Shown piece after piece: positions 52,512-61,973 of a DNA stretch of 64,000 bases. The DNA lies in the NCBI GenBank assembly GCA_002363385.1, contig DEVL01000005.1, positions 212,453 through 276,452 of the forward strand, read 5' to 3'. Both the position numbers and the translations under genes were made by a program. A model generated the notes under the pieces. The model was given only the letters and a program-made list of their open reading frames with translations, ran no database searches and was not told the origin of the DNA. Source of the stretch: Stenotrophomonas maltophilia (lineage in GTDB: Bacteria; Pseudomonadota; Gammaproteobacteria; Xanthomonadales; Xanthomonadaceae). Within the stretch, counting starts at the first letter, position 1. Each line of letters starts with the position of its first letter.

Positions 52512-53840
52512 TCAAGACATTGCAGGGGCACCGTGCCCAGCATCGCTGGACTGCCCTTCCAAGGTGAATTCAGCATGCAGATCGACAATTCCCCAAAACT
52601 GCATGGGCCTGCTGACATCGATCATGATGGAGTCGTATCTCCGGTCGAGCGGCACCAGTTCGCCAGTCGGATCTCCACTGGAAATGCCCAATGACACCAG
52701 GTAGTGCCCTTCGTTCACGGAAAGCGGCAATGTGAAGCTGCATACGATCACGTCGCCCGCGCGGGGAGACAGGGCTACCTCGCCGCCACTGGCAAGGAAA
52801 CCATTGGTGCCGTACAAAAACACGCCCTCGAGCGTCTTGAGGAGGAATCCAGGGACAACACTCTCGAAGTCGCGCTCGAAGTGAACCTTCATCATGACCT
52901 TGGTCGGCTCGCCGCTGGGTATGCGGGCCGGGAAGGACTCCCCTGCACACGCGATGGCGAAATCGATGATCTTCGCTCCACCCTGCCCCCAGCGATGCTC
53001 ACCCTTGTTGTAACCCCTGCGCTGGTCGTAAAGATCTTGCAGACCGATGGCCGGAAGCAGAGGCGCCCCTGCCATATCGACTGAGGCCTGCGATGCTGCG
53101 GCTCTCGGAGCCTTGCCGAACAGTTCATCTAGGTAAAGATTGGAAACCTCGCGTGCGGGTCCATCGGCATGCACTTCACCGTTTTTGATGAAGATGACGC
53201 GATCGCAATGCTTGACGATGTCGCCAACTGCATGGCTCACCAAGATCAGGGTCATGCCTTGATCCTTGTATTCCTTGACGCGCTTGTAACACTTGGCCTG
53301 GAAATACGCATCACCGACAGAAAGCGCCTCATCAACTATCAGCACATCGGGACGCTCGGCAGTAACCACCGCGAAGGCAACGCGGACCTGCATACCACTG
53401 GAATAGGTGCGCACGGGAGCATCGAAATATTCGCCCACTTCAGCGAATTCCTCAATCCTGATCATCATCGCGTCAATCTGCGATTGCGAGTACCCCATCA
53501 GCCCTGCGGAATGGCGTGCGTTCTGGCGACCAGTCAATTCGGGGTTGAAGCCCATGCCGAGCTCAAGGATTGCCGCGATCCTGCCTCCTCGGGTGATACT
53601 GCCTTCAGTAGGTTGCAGCGTTCCGGTGATCATCTTCAACAAAGTACTTTTACCCGCACCGTTCTTGCCCACGATGCCGACCGCTTCTCCCGGCTGGATT
53701 GCAAACGACACGTTCCGAAGCACCCAGTGCTCCTCTTTTGGATGGACGGGCATTCCGAACCAACGTGCAATCCGCAGCCATTCACTGCTCCACACACTAT
53801 AGGACTTGCCGACGTTCTCGATGTTCATTGCGCCACTCAC
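52512..53840 (-). CDS. wzt: O-antigen ABC exporter ATPase with C-terminal glycan-binding domain
   Basis: A 442-residue Wzt. The ABC domain has Walker A GIVGKNGAGKSTLLKMITG, the Wzt-type AAILELGMGFNPELTGRQNA, signature YSSGMQVRVAFAVV, Walker B VLIVDEALSVGDAYFQAKC and the H-loop VSHAVGDI. From about residue 295 a separate beta-sandwich follows (HRWGQGGAKIIDFAI, GVFLYGTNGFLAS, GHYLVSLGI), the domain that in O9a recognises the capped chain end. That domain and a WbdD-like cap enzyme in the same operon go together. The GTG at 53840 overlaps the wzm stop; an ATG at 53828 (MNIENVGKSY) is equally plausible. Confidence 0.92.
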   Translation of the reverse strand: MSGAMNIENVGKSYSVWSSEWLRIARWFGMPVHPKEEHWVLRNVSFAIQPGEAVGIVGKNGAGKSTLLKMITGTLQPTEGSITRGGRIAAILELGMGFNPELTGRQNARHSAGLMGYSQSQIDAMMIRIEEFAEVGEYFDAPVRTYSSGMQVRVAFAVVTAERPDVLIVDEALSVGDAYFQAKCYKRVKEYKDQGMTLILVSHAVGDIVKHCDRVIFIKNGEVHADGPAREVSNLYLDELFGKAPRAAASQASVDMAGAPLLPAIGLQDLYDQRRGYNKGEHRWGQGGAKIIDFAIACAGESFPARIPSGEPTKVMMKVHFERDFESVVPGFLLKTLEGVFLYGTNGFLASGGEVALSPRAGDVIVCSFTLPLSVNEGHYLVSLGISSGDPTGELVPLDRRYDSIMIDVSRPMQFWGIVDLHAEFTLEGQSSDAGHGAPAMS

Positions 53841-54631
53841 AGGACGTCCACCATTTCCTGACTCGCACGGCGGAACACCATCAGCGACATGACTCCCAAC
53901 ACGAGGCTGGTAACGGCCAGAGGCATCAACGAGATCCAATCAGGAGAAGTGTCGAAGAGCAGCACCTGCTGGTAGGCAGTGACCAGTGGATACAGAGGGT
54001 TGAGCTTGAACAGGTTACGCACCTGCTCTGGCAGGATATTGACGTTGTATACGATGGGCGTGAGCCAGAACAGGGCCTGCAGCACCACCGGCACAACCTG
54101 TCCTATATCGCGCATGAAAACGTTCAACACGCCAAGGAAGAGGCCAGTCGACATGGACAGGAGCAGCGTAAGCAGGATCAACAATGGCAGCCACGCGACG
54201 CTTGACCCGGGCATATGACCTAATACCGCGAATACAGCGAAGATCGCAGTGAGCAGCAGCAGGTTATTGATCAGCATGCCGCCTGCGCAGATGAAGGGAA
54301 GACAGACTCGCGGAAACGCAACCTTCTTCATCAGGTTGCCATTATCCACGAACAATGAGACGCAACGTGATATCGATTCTGCAAAAAGGCTCCAGCACAA
54401 CGTCCCTGCCATGAGATAGAGCGCATACGCGTATTTGTTATCAATGCCCGGGAGCTTTGCGGACAGAACCTCGGAGAGGATTGTCGCGAAGATCAGCACC
54501 TGCATGAGCGGATGGATGATCATCCACAGGACGCCGAGCTTGCTCTGCGCGAAGCGGACCCTGAAGTCGTTCCGGATTGAGGAGAGAATGAATCCCCTAT
54601 ACATCCACAACGCGCGAAATAGATCTTTCAT
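53837..54631 (-). CDS. wzm: O-antigen ABC exporter permease
   Basis: A 264-residue inner-membrane permease with six hydrophobic segments and the ABC-2 signature in LGVLWMIIHPLMQVLIFATIL and the C-terminal LNPLYPLVTAYQQVLLFD. It moves the completed, lipid-linked D-rhamnan across the inner membrane. Its ATG overlaps the preceding glycosyltransferase stop by one base (TAATG) and its stop overlaps the wzt start, so the three proteins are translated in step. Confidence 0.94.
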   Translation of the reverse strand: MKDLFRALWMYRGFILSSIRNDFRVRFAQSKLGVLWMIIHPLMQVLIFATILSEVLSAKLPGIDNKYAYALYLMAGTLCWSLFAESISRCVSLFVDNGNLMKKVAFPRVCLPFICAGGMLINNLLLLTAIFAVFAVLGHMPGSSVAWLPLLILLTLLLSMSTGLFLGVLNVFMRDIGQVVPVVLQALFWLTPIVYNVNILPEQVRNLFKLNPLYPLVTAYQQVLLFDTSPDWISLMPLAVTSLVLGVMSLMVFRRASQEMVDVL

Positions 54632-56022
54632 TATTGGCCCCTCTGGGCATCGAAACCTGTGGGTTGACCAGCAACATCGGGCATCCGCGAGACTATTGCA
54701 TTGATGCGCTCAGCGATAAGACCGGCGACTCGGTCTGGCGACAAAACCCTCTCCACGTGCTGTCTGCCCCGCTCACCGAGCTGGGATGCAAGGACGGGAT
54801 CACTGGAGAGGCGAGCCATCCACTCGGCAGCCTGTCCAATGTCAGGCTCCGCCCAGCGTTGCCCTGTACCGAAGGGGTACTGACCAGGCTGAAGCGCTAC
54901 CAGCTCGTACCCAACAAGTGCCGCACATTCTTCGTTCATGAATTCCATGTTGCCGGACCACCCGGTGGCAATGACCGGCTTTCCCATTTGCATGCATTCG
55001 GCCATCCCCATGCCAAAGCCCTCGGCTCTGTGCAGAGAGACATAGCAGTCGCAGCAAGCCTGCAAGGCCGTCAATTGTTCGCGCGTGATCACGCCGTTAC
55101 GGACCACGATTCGGGGATCAGCACAGATCTGCTCGACCAGCTCACGTAGCAACTCTGGATGCAGATGCCCATTACTGGTCTTGATAAGTAGCTGAACTTT
55201 CTCGTCACCCGCAGGGAACGCGCTACGGAACGCCTCCAGTACCGCTTGGGGGTTCTTACGTTCGATCCAGGAGTTGAAGTCAAAGGTGAACAGAAAGAGG
55301 AACGCATCGGTCGTGATGGCGAAGTCGTTACGACCAATGTCCGCCCGAGCCATCTCTGCAAGTGGAATGGGAGCATGCAGAATGGGTACGTTGGAGCAGT
55401 TCCGTATCGCATCGGCGATGAACCCACTTGAAGCCATTACCTCATCTACATCTTCCAGGACAGGCAGCCAAGTTTCCGGCAAGCGCTCCAGCTCCCAGAA
55501 CCAGCAGGCAATGATGTATTTCCCAAGCAGCTTTGCCTCTCCGATTTCACTTACCGCAGCAGCGAAATAGTCCGGATTGATAAATATGATGACGACCTGT
55601 TCGGGAAGATCCAAGCAAAAATCGCCTTTCAATGATGCGTCTGCCATGCTGTGCGGCACGCCCAAGTCGAGGTCATACAGTGCGACCGGGACGCGCGCGG
55701 ACAAGAGCGCGCGCGCGTACATTCGCGCACTCTCTGCCAGTCCAAATTCGCCACGCAGGTAACCCACCAGATTGACGCCGTTCGCGCTGGGTTGTGCAAC
55801 CGGCAATGCGTGTTCGGAGGCAGGCAGTATCCGGCTCCACGCTTCGGTGCGGGAGAAAGCGTGGTCAGCCAGCAAAACCTGAACACTGCGTGCGCTAAGG
55901 CGCGCGCGCAGCGCCCGTCCCGACAGCAGGGATCCAATGACGCGCAGCACTTTTTGCTGACGGCACCAAGCAGCCAGTTTGGTGCGCAGCGTCTGTCCGG
56001 AGGGAGTAGACGGAACGTGCAT
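54631..56022 (-). CDS. GT4-type glycosyltransferase, first gene of the O-antigen operon
   Basis: A 463-residue protein of GT4 type. The N-terminal part has GVNLVGYLRGEFGLAESARMYARAL, a segment frequent in rhamnosyl/mannosyltransferases of O-antigen loci. The C-terminal half has FLFTFDFNSWIERKNPQAVLEAF and the donor site LHRAEGFGMGMAECMQMGKPVIATGWSGNMEF. It may place the first sugars (primer and adaptor) onto the undecaprenyl-linked starter before the WbdA-like polymerase acts; linkage and donor are not known. It starts only 15 bases after the metB stop. No initiating WecA-type enzyme is in the window. Confidence 0.8.
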   Translation of the reverse strand: MHVPSTPSGQTLRTKLAAWCRQQKVLRVIGSLLSGRALRARLSARSVQVLLADHAFSRTEAWSRILPASEHALPVAQPSANGVNLVGYLRGEFGLAESARMYARALLSARVPVALYDLDLGVPHSMADASLKGDFCLDLPEQVVIIFINPDYFAAAVSEIGEAKLLGKYIIACWFWELERLPETWLPVLEDVDEVMASSGFIADAIRNCSNVPILHAPIPLAEMARADIGRNDFAITTDAFLFLFTFDFNSWIERKNPQAVLEAFRSAFPAGDEKVQLLIKTSNGHLHPELLRELVEQICADPRIVVRNGVITREQLTALQACCDCYVSLHRAEGFGMGMAECMQMGKPVIATGWSGNMEFMNEECAALVGYELVALQPGQYPFGTGQRWAEPDIGQAAEWMARLSSDPVLASQLGERGRQHVERVLSPDRVAGLIAERINAIVSRMPDVAGQPTGFDAQRGQ

Positions 56023-56037
56023 GGGATCAGGACCAGT

Positions 56038-57219
56038 TCAACCCAACGCCCGCTCCAGATCCACCTGCAGATCCCCCAACTCCTCAACCCCCACACTCAG
56101 CCGCACCAGCGCATCGCTGATGCCCAGCTGTTCCCGGCGTTCCACCGGAATCGAGGCATGCGTCATCACCGCAGGATGATTCACCAGGCTTTCCACGCCA
56201 CCCAGCGACTCAGCCAGCGTAAACAGCTCCGTCTTCTCGCAGAAGCGTTTGGCCGCCGCAAAACCACCCTTGAGCACGATCGAGACGATGCCGCCGTAGC
56301 CGTTCATCTGGCGCGTCGCCAGCTCGTGCTGCGGGTGCGAGGTCAGGCCTGGATAGATGACCTTCTCCACGGCCGGGTGCTTTTCCAGCCACTGGGCCAG
56401 GGCCAGCGCGTTGGCGCAGTGCGCCTTCATGCGCAGCGGCAGGGTCTTCAGGCCACGCAGGGCCAGGAAGCTGTCGAACGGCCCCTGCACGGCACCGATG
56501 GAGTTCTGCAGGAAGGCCATCTGCTCGGCCAGCTCGGCGTTGTCGCCGACCACGACCATACCGCCGACCATGTCCGAGTGCCCGTTGAGGTACTTGGTGG
56601 CCGAGTGCAGGACCAGGTCCGCGCCCTGCTCGAGCGGGCGCTGCAGCATCGGCGAGGCGAAAGTGTTGTCGACCACCACCAGCAGCTGGTGGCGCTTGGC
56701 GATCGCAGCGACCGCGGCGATGTCGACGATCTTCAGCATCGGGTTGGTCGGCGTCTCGATCCAGACCATCTTGGTCTGCGGGGTGATCGAGGCCTCGAAC
56801 GCGGCCAGGTCGGTCAGGTCGACGAAGCTGAACTGCAGGCCGGCGGTGCGCTTACGCACGCGCTCGAACAGGCGGAAGGTGCCGCCATAGATGTCATCCA
56901 TCGCCACCACGTGGCTGCCGGCGTCCAGCAGTTCCATTACGGTGGAGCTGGCAGCCATGCCCGAGGCGAACGCGTAACCGCGGCTGCCGCCTTCCAGGGA
57001 GGCCACGCACCGCTCGTAGGCGAAGCGGGTGGGATTGTGGGTGCGCGAGTACTCGAAACCCTGGTGTTCACCAGGGCTGGACTGGGCGTAGGTGGAGGTC
57101 GCGTAGATCGGCGGCATCACTGCGCCGGTGCTCGGATCCGGCGACTGGCCGCCATGGATGGCCAGCGTGGCCAGGGCGAGCGAGCGGTCGCCGTGCCCGG
57201 AGGAAGCGTGATCGGACAT
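56038..57219 (-). CDS. metB: Cystathionine gamma-synthase/gamma-lyase family PLP enzyme
   Basis: A 393-residue Cys/Met-metabolism PLP enzyme. The PLP lysine is in LVLHSATKYLNGHSDMVGG (about residue 208), and other family marks are YSRTHNPTRFAYE, ASGMAASSTVMELL and SLGGVESLVNHPAVMTHASIP. The sequence cannot separate gamma-synthase from gamma-lyase activity; next to a cystathionine beta-synthase gene the lyase direction (reverse transsulfuration to cysteine) is quite possible. ATG at 57219 gives a normal N terminus. In Xanthomonas metB is the border of the LPS locus opposite etfA, as here. Confidence 0.9.
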   Translation of the reverse strand: MSDHASSGHGDRSLALATLAIHGGQSPDPSTGAVMPPIYATSTYAQSSPGEHQGFEYSRTHNPTRFAYERCVASLEGGSRGYAFASGMAASSTVMELLDAGSHVVAMDDIYGGTFRLFERVRKRTAGLQFSFVDLTDLAAFEASITPQTKMVWIETPTNPMLKIVDIAAVAAIAKRHQLLVVVDNTFASPMLQRPLEQGADLVLHSATKYLNGHSDMVGGMVVVGDNAELAEQMAFLQNSIGAVQGPFDSFLALRGLKTLPLRMKAHCANALALAQWLEKHPAVEKVIYPGLTSHPQHELATRQMNGYGGIVSIVLKGGFAAAKRFCEKTELFTLAESLGGVESLVNHPAVMTHASIPVERREQLGISDALVRLSVGVEELGDLQVDLERALG

Positions 57220-57338
57220 GTTGTTTCCCAGCAAGAGGAGCCCCCACAGGGGCCCCCGCAAAAGGAGCGGAAGTCTATCAGCGGTGGCTTAATCGGCCGT
57301 TGACGCGGATAAACATGGGTTCATTGCGACTCAGCCGC

Positions 57339-58709
<1,371 letters not shown>

Positions 58710-58860
58710 CGGTTCACATCGATTCGCGCCGCTGGGCGGCCGGACCGGTGATTATCCGACGGTTGGCGGCGAAAGTCAGGTTGCCGTGTTCATAAGCGGC
58801 GCGGACGGCACCGGTCGACGAGGAGACCGGAACCGCCCGCGACGTAGGGTGGTAAAGGGG

Positions 58861-59079
58861 TTAATGCATGGGGGAGGCGTACAACCGTTCCAGCTTCTGC
58901 TTGGCCAGCAGCTTTTCTCGTTTCATCTGTCCCAGGGTGAGACGGTCTATCGGAAGTACGCCCAGCTCGGCATCCATGCACTTTTTGTTCAACTTCTGGT
59001 GCCGTTCGTACAACGCCTTGAATTCCGGATCCTGCTGGCGCCGTGCGTCGATATCGCTCTGGGGCTGACCTTCAAACAT
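58861..59079 (-). CDS. YdcH-family (DUF465) small protein
   Basis: A 72-residue, highly charged helical protein: FEGQPQSDIDARRQQDPEFKALYERHQKLNKKCMDAE, then LPIDRLTLGQMKREKLLAKQKLE. The pattern of a helix, a short turn with the Leu-x-x-Leu-Lys-(K/R)-x-K-L-x-x-K-(D/E) segment is that of DUF465/YdcH, whose function is unknown. The ribosome site AGGAGG lies 6 bases before the ATG, the strongest seen in this window, so the protein is probably abundant. Confidence 0.85.
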   Translation of the reverse strand: MFEGQPQSDIDARRQQDPEFKALYERHQKLNKKCMDAELGVLPIDRLTLGQMKREKLLAKQKLERLYASPMH

Positions 59080-59089
59080 GATGAACCTC

Positions 59090-59242
59090 CTATCGCTTCT
59101 GCTGAAACAAGAACGCCCCGGCCTGACGGCACGGGGCGCTGCTTGGGGCGGAGTACCGCGCATCCGTGGCCTGCGACCCCGCAGCGCCCTCCAGCACATC
59201 GTGCCGGATCGGGGACTGCGGTGATTCGTGGCGCTGGTGCAT
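59090..59242 (-). CDS. Possible 50-residue small protein upstream of ydcH-like gene
   Basis: An open frame of 50 codons beginning MHQRHESPQSPIRHDVLEG, with GGAGGG placed 6 bases before the ATG. It ends within the ribosome site of the DUF465 gene, so it would be the first gene of a two-gene unit. The product is hydrophilic with no signal peptide or membrane helix, and nothing in it is recognised. The support is the ribosome site and position only. The rest of the stretch 59080-59446 contains a weak GC hairpin (59114-59138) and an AT-rich patch near 59385-59405, but no other gene. Confidence 0.35.
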   Translation of the reverse strand: MHQRHESPQSPIRHDVLEGAAGSQATDARYSAPSSAPCRQAGAFLFQQKR

Positions 59243-59446
59243 TGCCGGCCCTCCAATCGTCCGGGCCGCAGAAGGCGACCCGGACAACTGACCCTACGCT
59301 TGCTTCGAGGGCGGTTCAACCCTTTCAAACGATATCGTTGGCGCTGCCTAGGCGGGGTTCAGCCTGAACACGCAGAACAACGAAAATTAAACAAAAACAA
59401 GGATTTGCGTCACAACCCGCGGTCATGAGCGCCTCCAGATCCGGCA

Positions 59447-60343
59447 TCAGGGCGCGATGATGACCTCGGCCGAACGCGCCTTGGTCGCCGCCGCCTTCTT
59501 GCCGCTCACCTGCAGCCGGCTGCTGCTCACACCGGCCGCGACCAGGGCATCACGCAGGGCCTCGGCACGCTGCTGACCGACCCCGGCTGCGGCGTCGTAC
59601 GCCTCGATCCGGACCCGGCCCTTCTTGCCGATGTTCAGGTACTCGGCCAAGGCCTTGGCCTGGCCCTTGGCACCGCCGGACAGGCTGCCCTTGCCGGCGG
59701 CGAAGGCGTCGCCATTGAAGGTGAACACTTCGCCGCGGCTGTCGAACTTGGAGCCTGGCAGTTTGCTGCCCGCCACCAGCTCGGCTTCCTCACGGGCCAG
59801 CTTGGCCGCGTTCTGCTGGGCCGCGCTCAGACGGGCGGTCTGCTTGCCGGCCACGCTGGTCAGCGCGGTTTCGGCATCCTGGCGGGCCAGCGCTTCCTGC
59901 TCGGCCGCCTGGCGCAGGCGTTCGCTTTCCTCGGCCTGGATCTGGGCCTGCACGCGCAGGCGCTCGGCCTCCTGGCGGGCACGCTGGGCATCGCGGCGGC
60001 TGGCTTCGATCAGCAGCTCGCTGCGGGTGCGCTCGAGCTGGTCGACCTCACGCTGGGCCAGCGCGGCACGCACGCTGGTCTCGGCGATCTCGACCCGGCG
60101 CTCGGCCAGGTAGCGGGCCTGGTCCAGATCCCGGCGCTTGGCCTTGGCCAGATCGGCCACGGCCTGCTGGGCCTGCAGGCGCTCGAAGGCGGCCAGCTGG
60201 GCGGCATCCGGGTTGGCCTGGATGGCCATCAGGCGCTGGGTCAGCTGGGCCACGGCCGGGTCATCGGCGGCGTGGGCCATCAACGGCAGGCTGAGGCTGG
60301 CGGCCAGGAGCAGGCAGGGCATGCGCATCTTCGTGGACATCAT
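59447..60343 (-). CDS. OmpA-like C-terminal domain protein with periplasmic coiled coil
   Basis: A 298-residue exported protein. The signal peptide MMSTKMRMPCLLLAASLSLPLMAHA is followed by a long Ala/Arg/Glu-rich coiled coil (residues 35-190, e.g. RRDAQRARQEAERLRVQAQIQAEESERL). From about residue 200 an OmpA-like domain follows (FDSRGEVFTFNGDAFAAG, GRVRIEAYDAAAGVGQQRAEALRDALVAAGV). Such domains bind peptidoglycan. The expected double Arg of the OmpA signature appears only partly, so binding is probable, not certain. Start overlaps the stop of the DUF4398 gene by one base (TGATG). Confidence 0.82.
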   Translation of the reverse strand: MMSTKMRMPCLLLAASLSLPLMAHAADDPAVAQLTQRLMAIQANPDAAQLAAFERLQAQQAVADLAKAKRRDLDQARYLAERRVEIAETSVRAALAQREVDQLERTRSELLIEASRRDAQRARQEAERLRVQAQIQAEESERLRQAAEQEALARQDAETALTSVAGKQTARLSAAQQNAAKLAREEAELVAGSKLPGSKFDSRGEVFTFNGDAFAAGKGSLSGGAKGQAKALAEYLNIGKKGRVRIEAYDAAAGVGQQRAEALRDALVAAGVSSSRLQVSGKKAAATKARSAEVIIAP

Positions 60344-60726
60344 CAGCGGTCTTCCCCGGTGGCGAGCTGGCGCTGCAGCTGGCTGACTTCGTTGCGGCGC
60401 AGTTGCAGCTGCGCGGTGGCGGTGGCTTCTTCGCTGCGCGCGCGGGCCAGGTCGGCATCGACCGTGGCGCGAACGGCCAGCATCGGCGCGTTCTTGCGCT
60501 CGCGGCGGTCGCCGGCGGCGCGCTGGGCCTGCTCCAGCCCTTGGCGGGCCACGGCGATCAGGTCCGGGGCGTACTGGTCGGCATCGGCCTGGGTGGCCTT
60601 GTCGACCGCCTGTCGGGCCTGCATCAGTTCCAGGGCGCCATCCTGCGCCTGTGCGGCACCAGAGAGCGCGAATGCGCACACCGTCACATACAGGGCCCGT
60701 CGTATTTGTGCGAAGCTAGGTTTCAT
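60343..60726 (-). CDS. DUF4398-domain periplasmic protein
   Basis: A 127-residue exported helical protein. The signal peptide MKPSFAQIRRALYVTVCAFALSGAAQA is followed by QDGALELMQARQAVDKATQADADQYAPDLIAVARQGLEQAQRA, the DUF4398 pattern, in which an Ala/Gln-rich helix with a conserved AP.L..A...L..A is seen. Function unknown; in Pseudomonas and Xanthomonas these genes sit next to OmpA-like ones, as here. The pair is divergent from the pilU-like gene with 97 bases between. ATG at 60726 puts the signal peptide at the N terminus. Confidence 0.82.
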   Translation of the reverse strand: MKPSFAQIRRALYVTVCAFALSGAAQAQDGALELMQARQAVDKATQADADQYAPDLIAVARQGLEQAQRAAGDRRERKNAPMLAVRATVDADLARARSEEATATAQLQLRRNEVSQLQRQLATGEDR

Positions 60727-60823
60727 TGGGGGTGCCGTCGCCAGAGTTGTGTGCGCGGCCATTGTCGGAAGCCTGCGGTGCGCTTGCAATGGCACGCCGC
60801 TGATTGTTGGGGAAACATTTCGC

Positions 60824-61951
60824 ATGGATATCGGCTATTTCCTGAAGCTGATGACCGAAAAGAACGCGTCGGACATGTTCTTGACGACGGGAGCACCGGT
60901 ATACATCAAGATCGAGGGGAAACTCTATCCGCTCGGCAATACCGGGTTGCCGCCCGGAATGGTCAAGAAGATCGCCTACTCGCTGATGGATGAAGGCCAG
61001 GCCCCGCAGTTCGAGCGCGAGCTCGAGCTCAACATGGCCATTGCCCTGCCCGACGCCGGGCGCTTCCGCGTGAACGTGTTCAAGCAGCGCGGCGAGGTCG
61101 GCATGGTGATCCGTGCGATCCGCAGCAAGATCCCCAGCATCGAAGAGCTCAACCTCCCGCAGGTGCTCAAGGACGTCATCATGACCCCGCGCGGGCTGGT
61201 GCTGGTGGTCGGCTCGACCGGCTCGGGCAAGTCGACCTCGCTGGCCTCGATGATCGACCACCGCAACAGCACCACGACCGGGCACATCCTCACCATCGAG
61301 GACCCGATCGAGTACCTGCACAAGCACAAGATGTCGATCGTGAACCAGCGCGAGGTCGGGCTGGACACCCACACCTTCCACCACGCGTTGAAGAACGCGA
61401 TGCGTGAAGCACCCGATGTGATCCTGATCGGCGAAATCCTGGATGCGGAAACCATGGAGGCGGCGATCGCCTTCGCCGAAACCGGGCACCTGTGCCTGGC
61501 CACCCTGCATTCCAACAACGCCGACCAGACCATCGAGCGCATCCTCAACTTCTTCCCCGAGAGCGCGCATCGCAACGTGCTGATGAACCTCTCGCTGAAC
61601 CTGCGCGCGGTGGTCTCCCAGCGCCTGGTCAAGGGCAAGGACGGGCGCCGCCTGCCGGCCACCGAAGTGCTGATCAACACGCCGATGATCCGCGACCTGC
61701 TGCGCCGCGGCCAGGTGCACGAGATCAAGGCGGCGATGGAAGCCTCGCTGGAGGAAGGCATGGAGAGCTTCGACCAGTGCCTGTTCCGGATGGCCAAGAA
61801 CGGCATCATCGAGCAGGAAGAGGCGCTGCGCGCAGCCGATTCGCGCGATGGCCTGGCGCTGAAGTTCCGCCTGTCCGAGGGCGGCAACGAGCACGATCCT
61901 TATGCGGATTACTCGGCCGTCTCGGCACCGGCGATCACGCACGGGTTCTGA
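60824..61951 (+). CDS. pilU: PilT/PilU-family type IV pilus retraction ATPase
   Basis: A 375-residue hexameric AAA-type ATPase of the GspE/PilT superfamily. The N-terminal PAS-like part starts MDIGYFLKLMTEKNASDMFLTTG. Walker A is VGSTGSGKSTSLASMID (about residue 130), the Asp box TIEDPIEYLH, the Walker B region DVILIGEILDAETME and the His box GHLCLATLHSNNADQTIERI. Segments such as NFFPESAHRNVLMNLSLNLRAVVSQRL and the long C terminus favour PilU over PilT. In the Walker B region the usual Arg (GExRD/GEVR) is Leu. No pilT lies next to it, so an extra PilT/PilU paralogue is an alternative. Confidence 0.88.
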   Translation: MDIGYFLKLMTEKNASDMFLTTGAPVYIKIEGKLYPLGNTGLPPGMVKKIAYSLMDEGQAPQFERELELNMAIALPDAGRFRVNVFKQRGEVGMVIRAIRSKIPSIEELNLPQVLKDVIMTPRGLVLVVGSTGSGKSTSLASMIDHRNSTTTGHILTIEDPIEYLHKHKMSIVNQREVGLDTHTFHHALKNAMREAPDVILIGEILDAETMEAAIAFAETGHLCLATLHSNNADQTIERILNFFPESAHRNVLMNLSLNLRAVVSQRLVKGKDGRRLPATEVLINTPMIRDLLRRGQVHEIKAAMEASLEEGMESFDQCLFRMAKNGIIEQEEALRAADSRDGLALKFRLSEGGNEHDPYADYSAVSAPAITHGF

Positions 61952-61973
61952 CGGGTAGGCCGATGCTTACCTG

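Noticed and set aside
57220..57338. SAM or other riboswitch ahead of metB
   Set aside because: The 119-base gap between cbs and metB has GC-rich runs but no arrangement matching a known SAM riboswitch.
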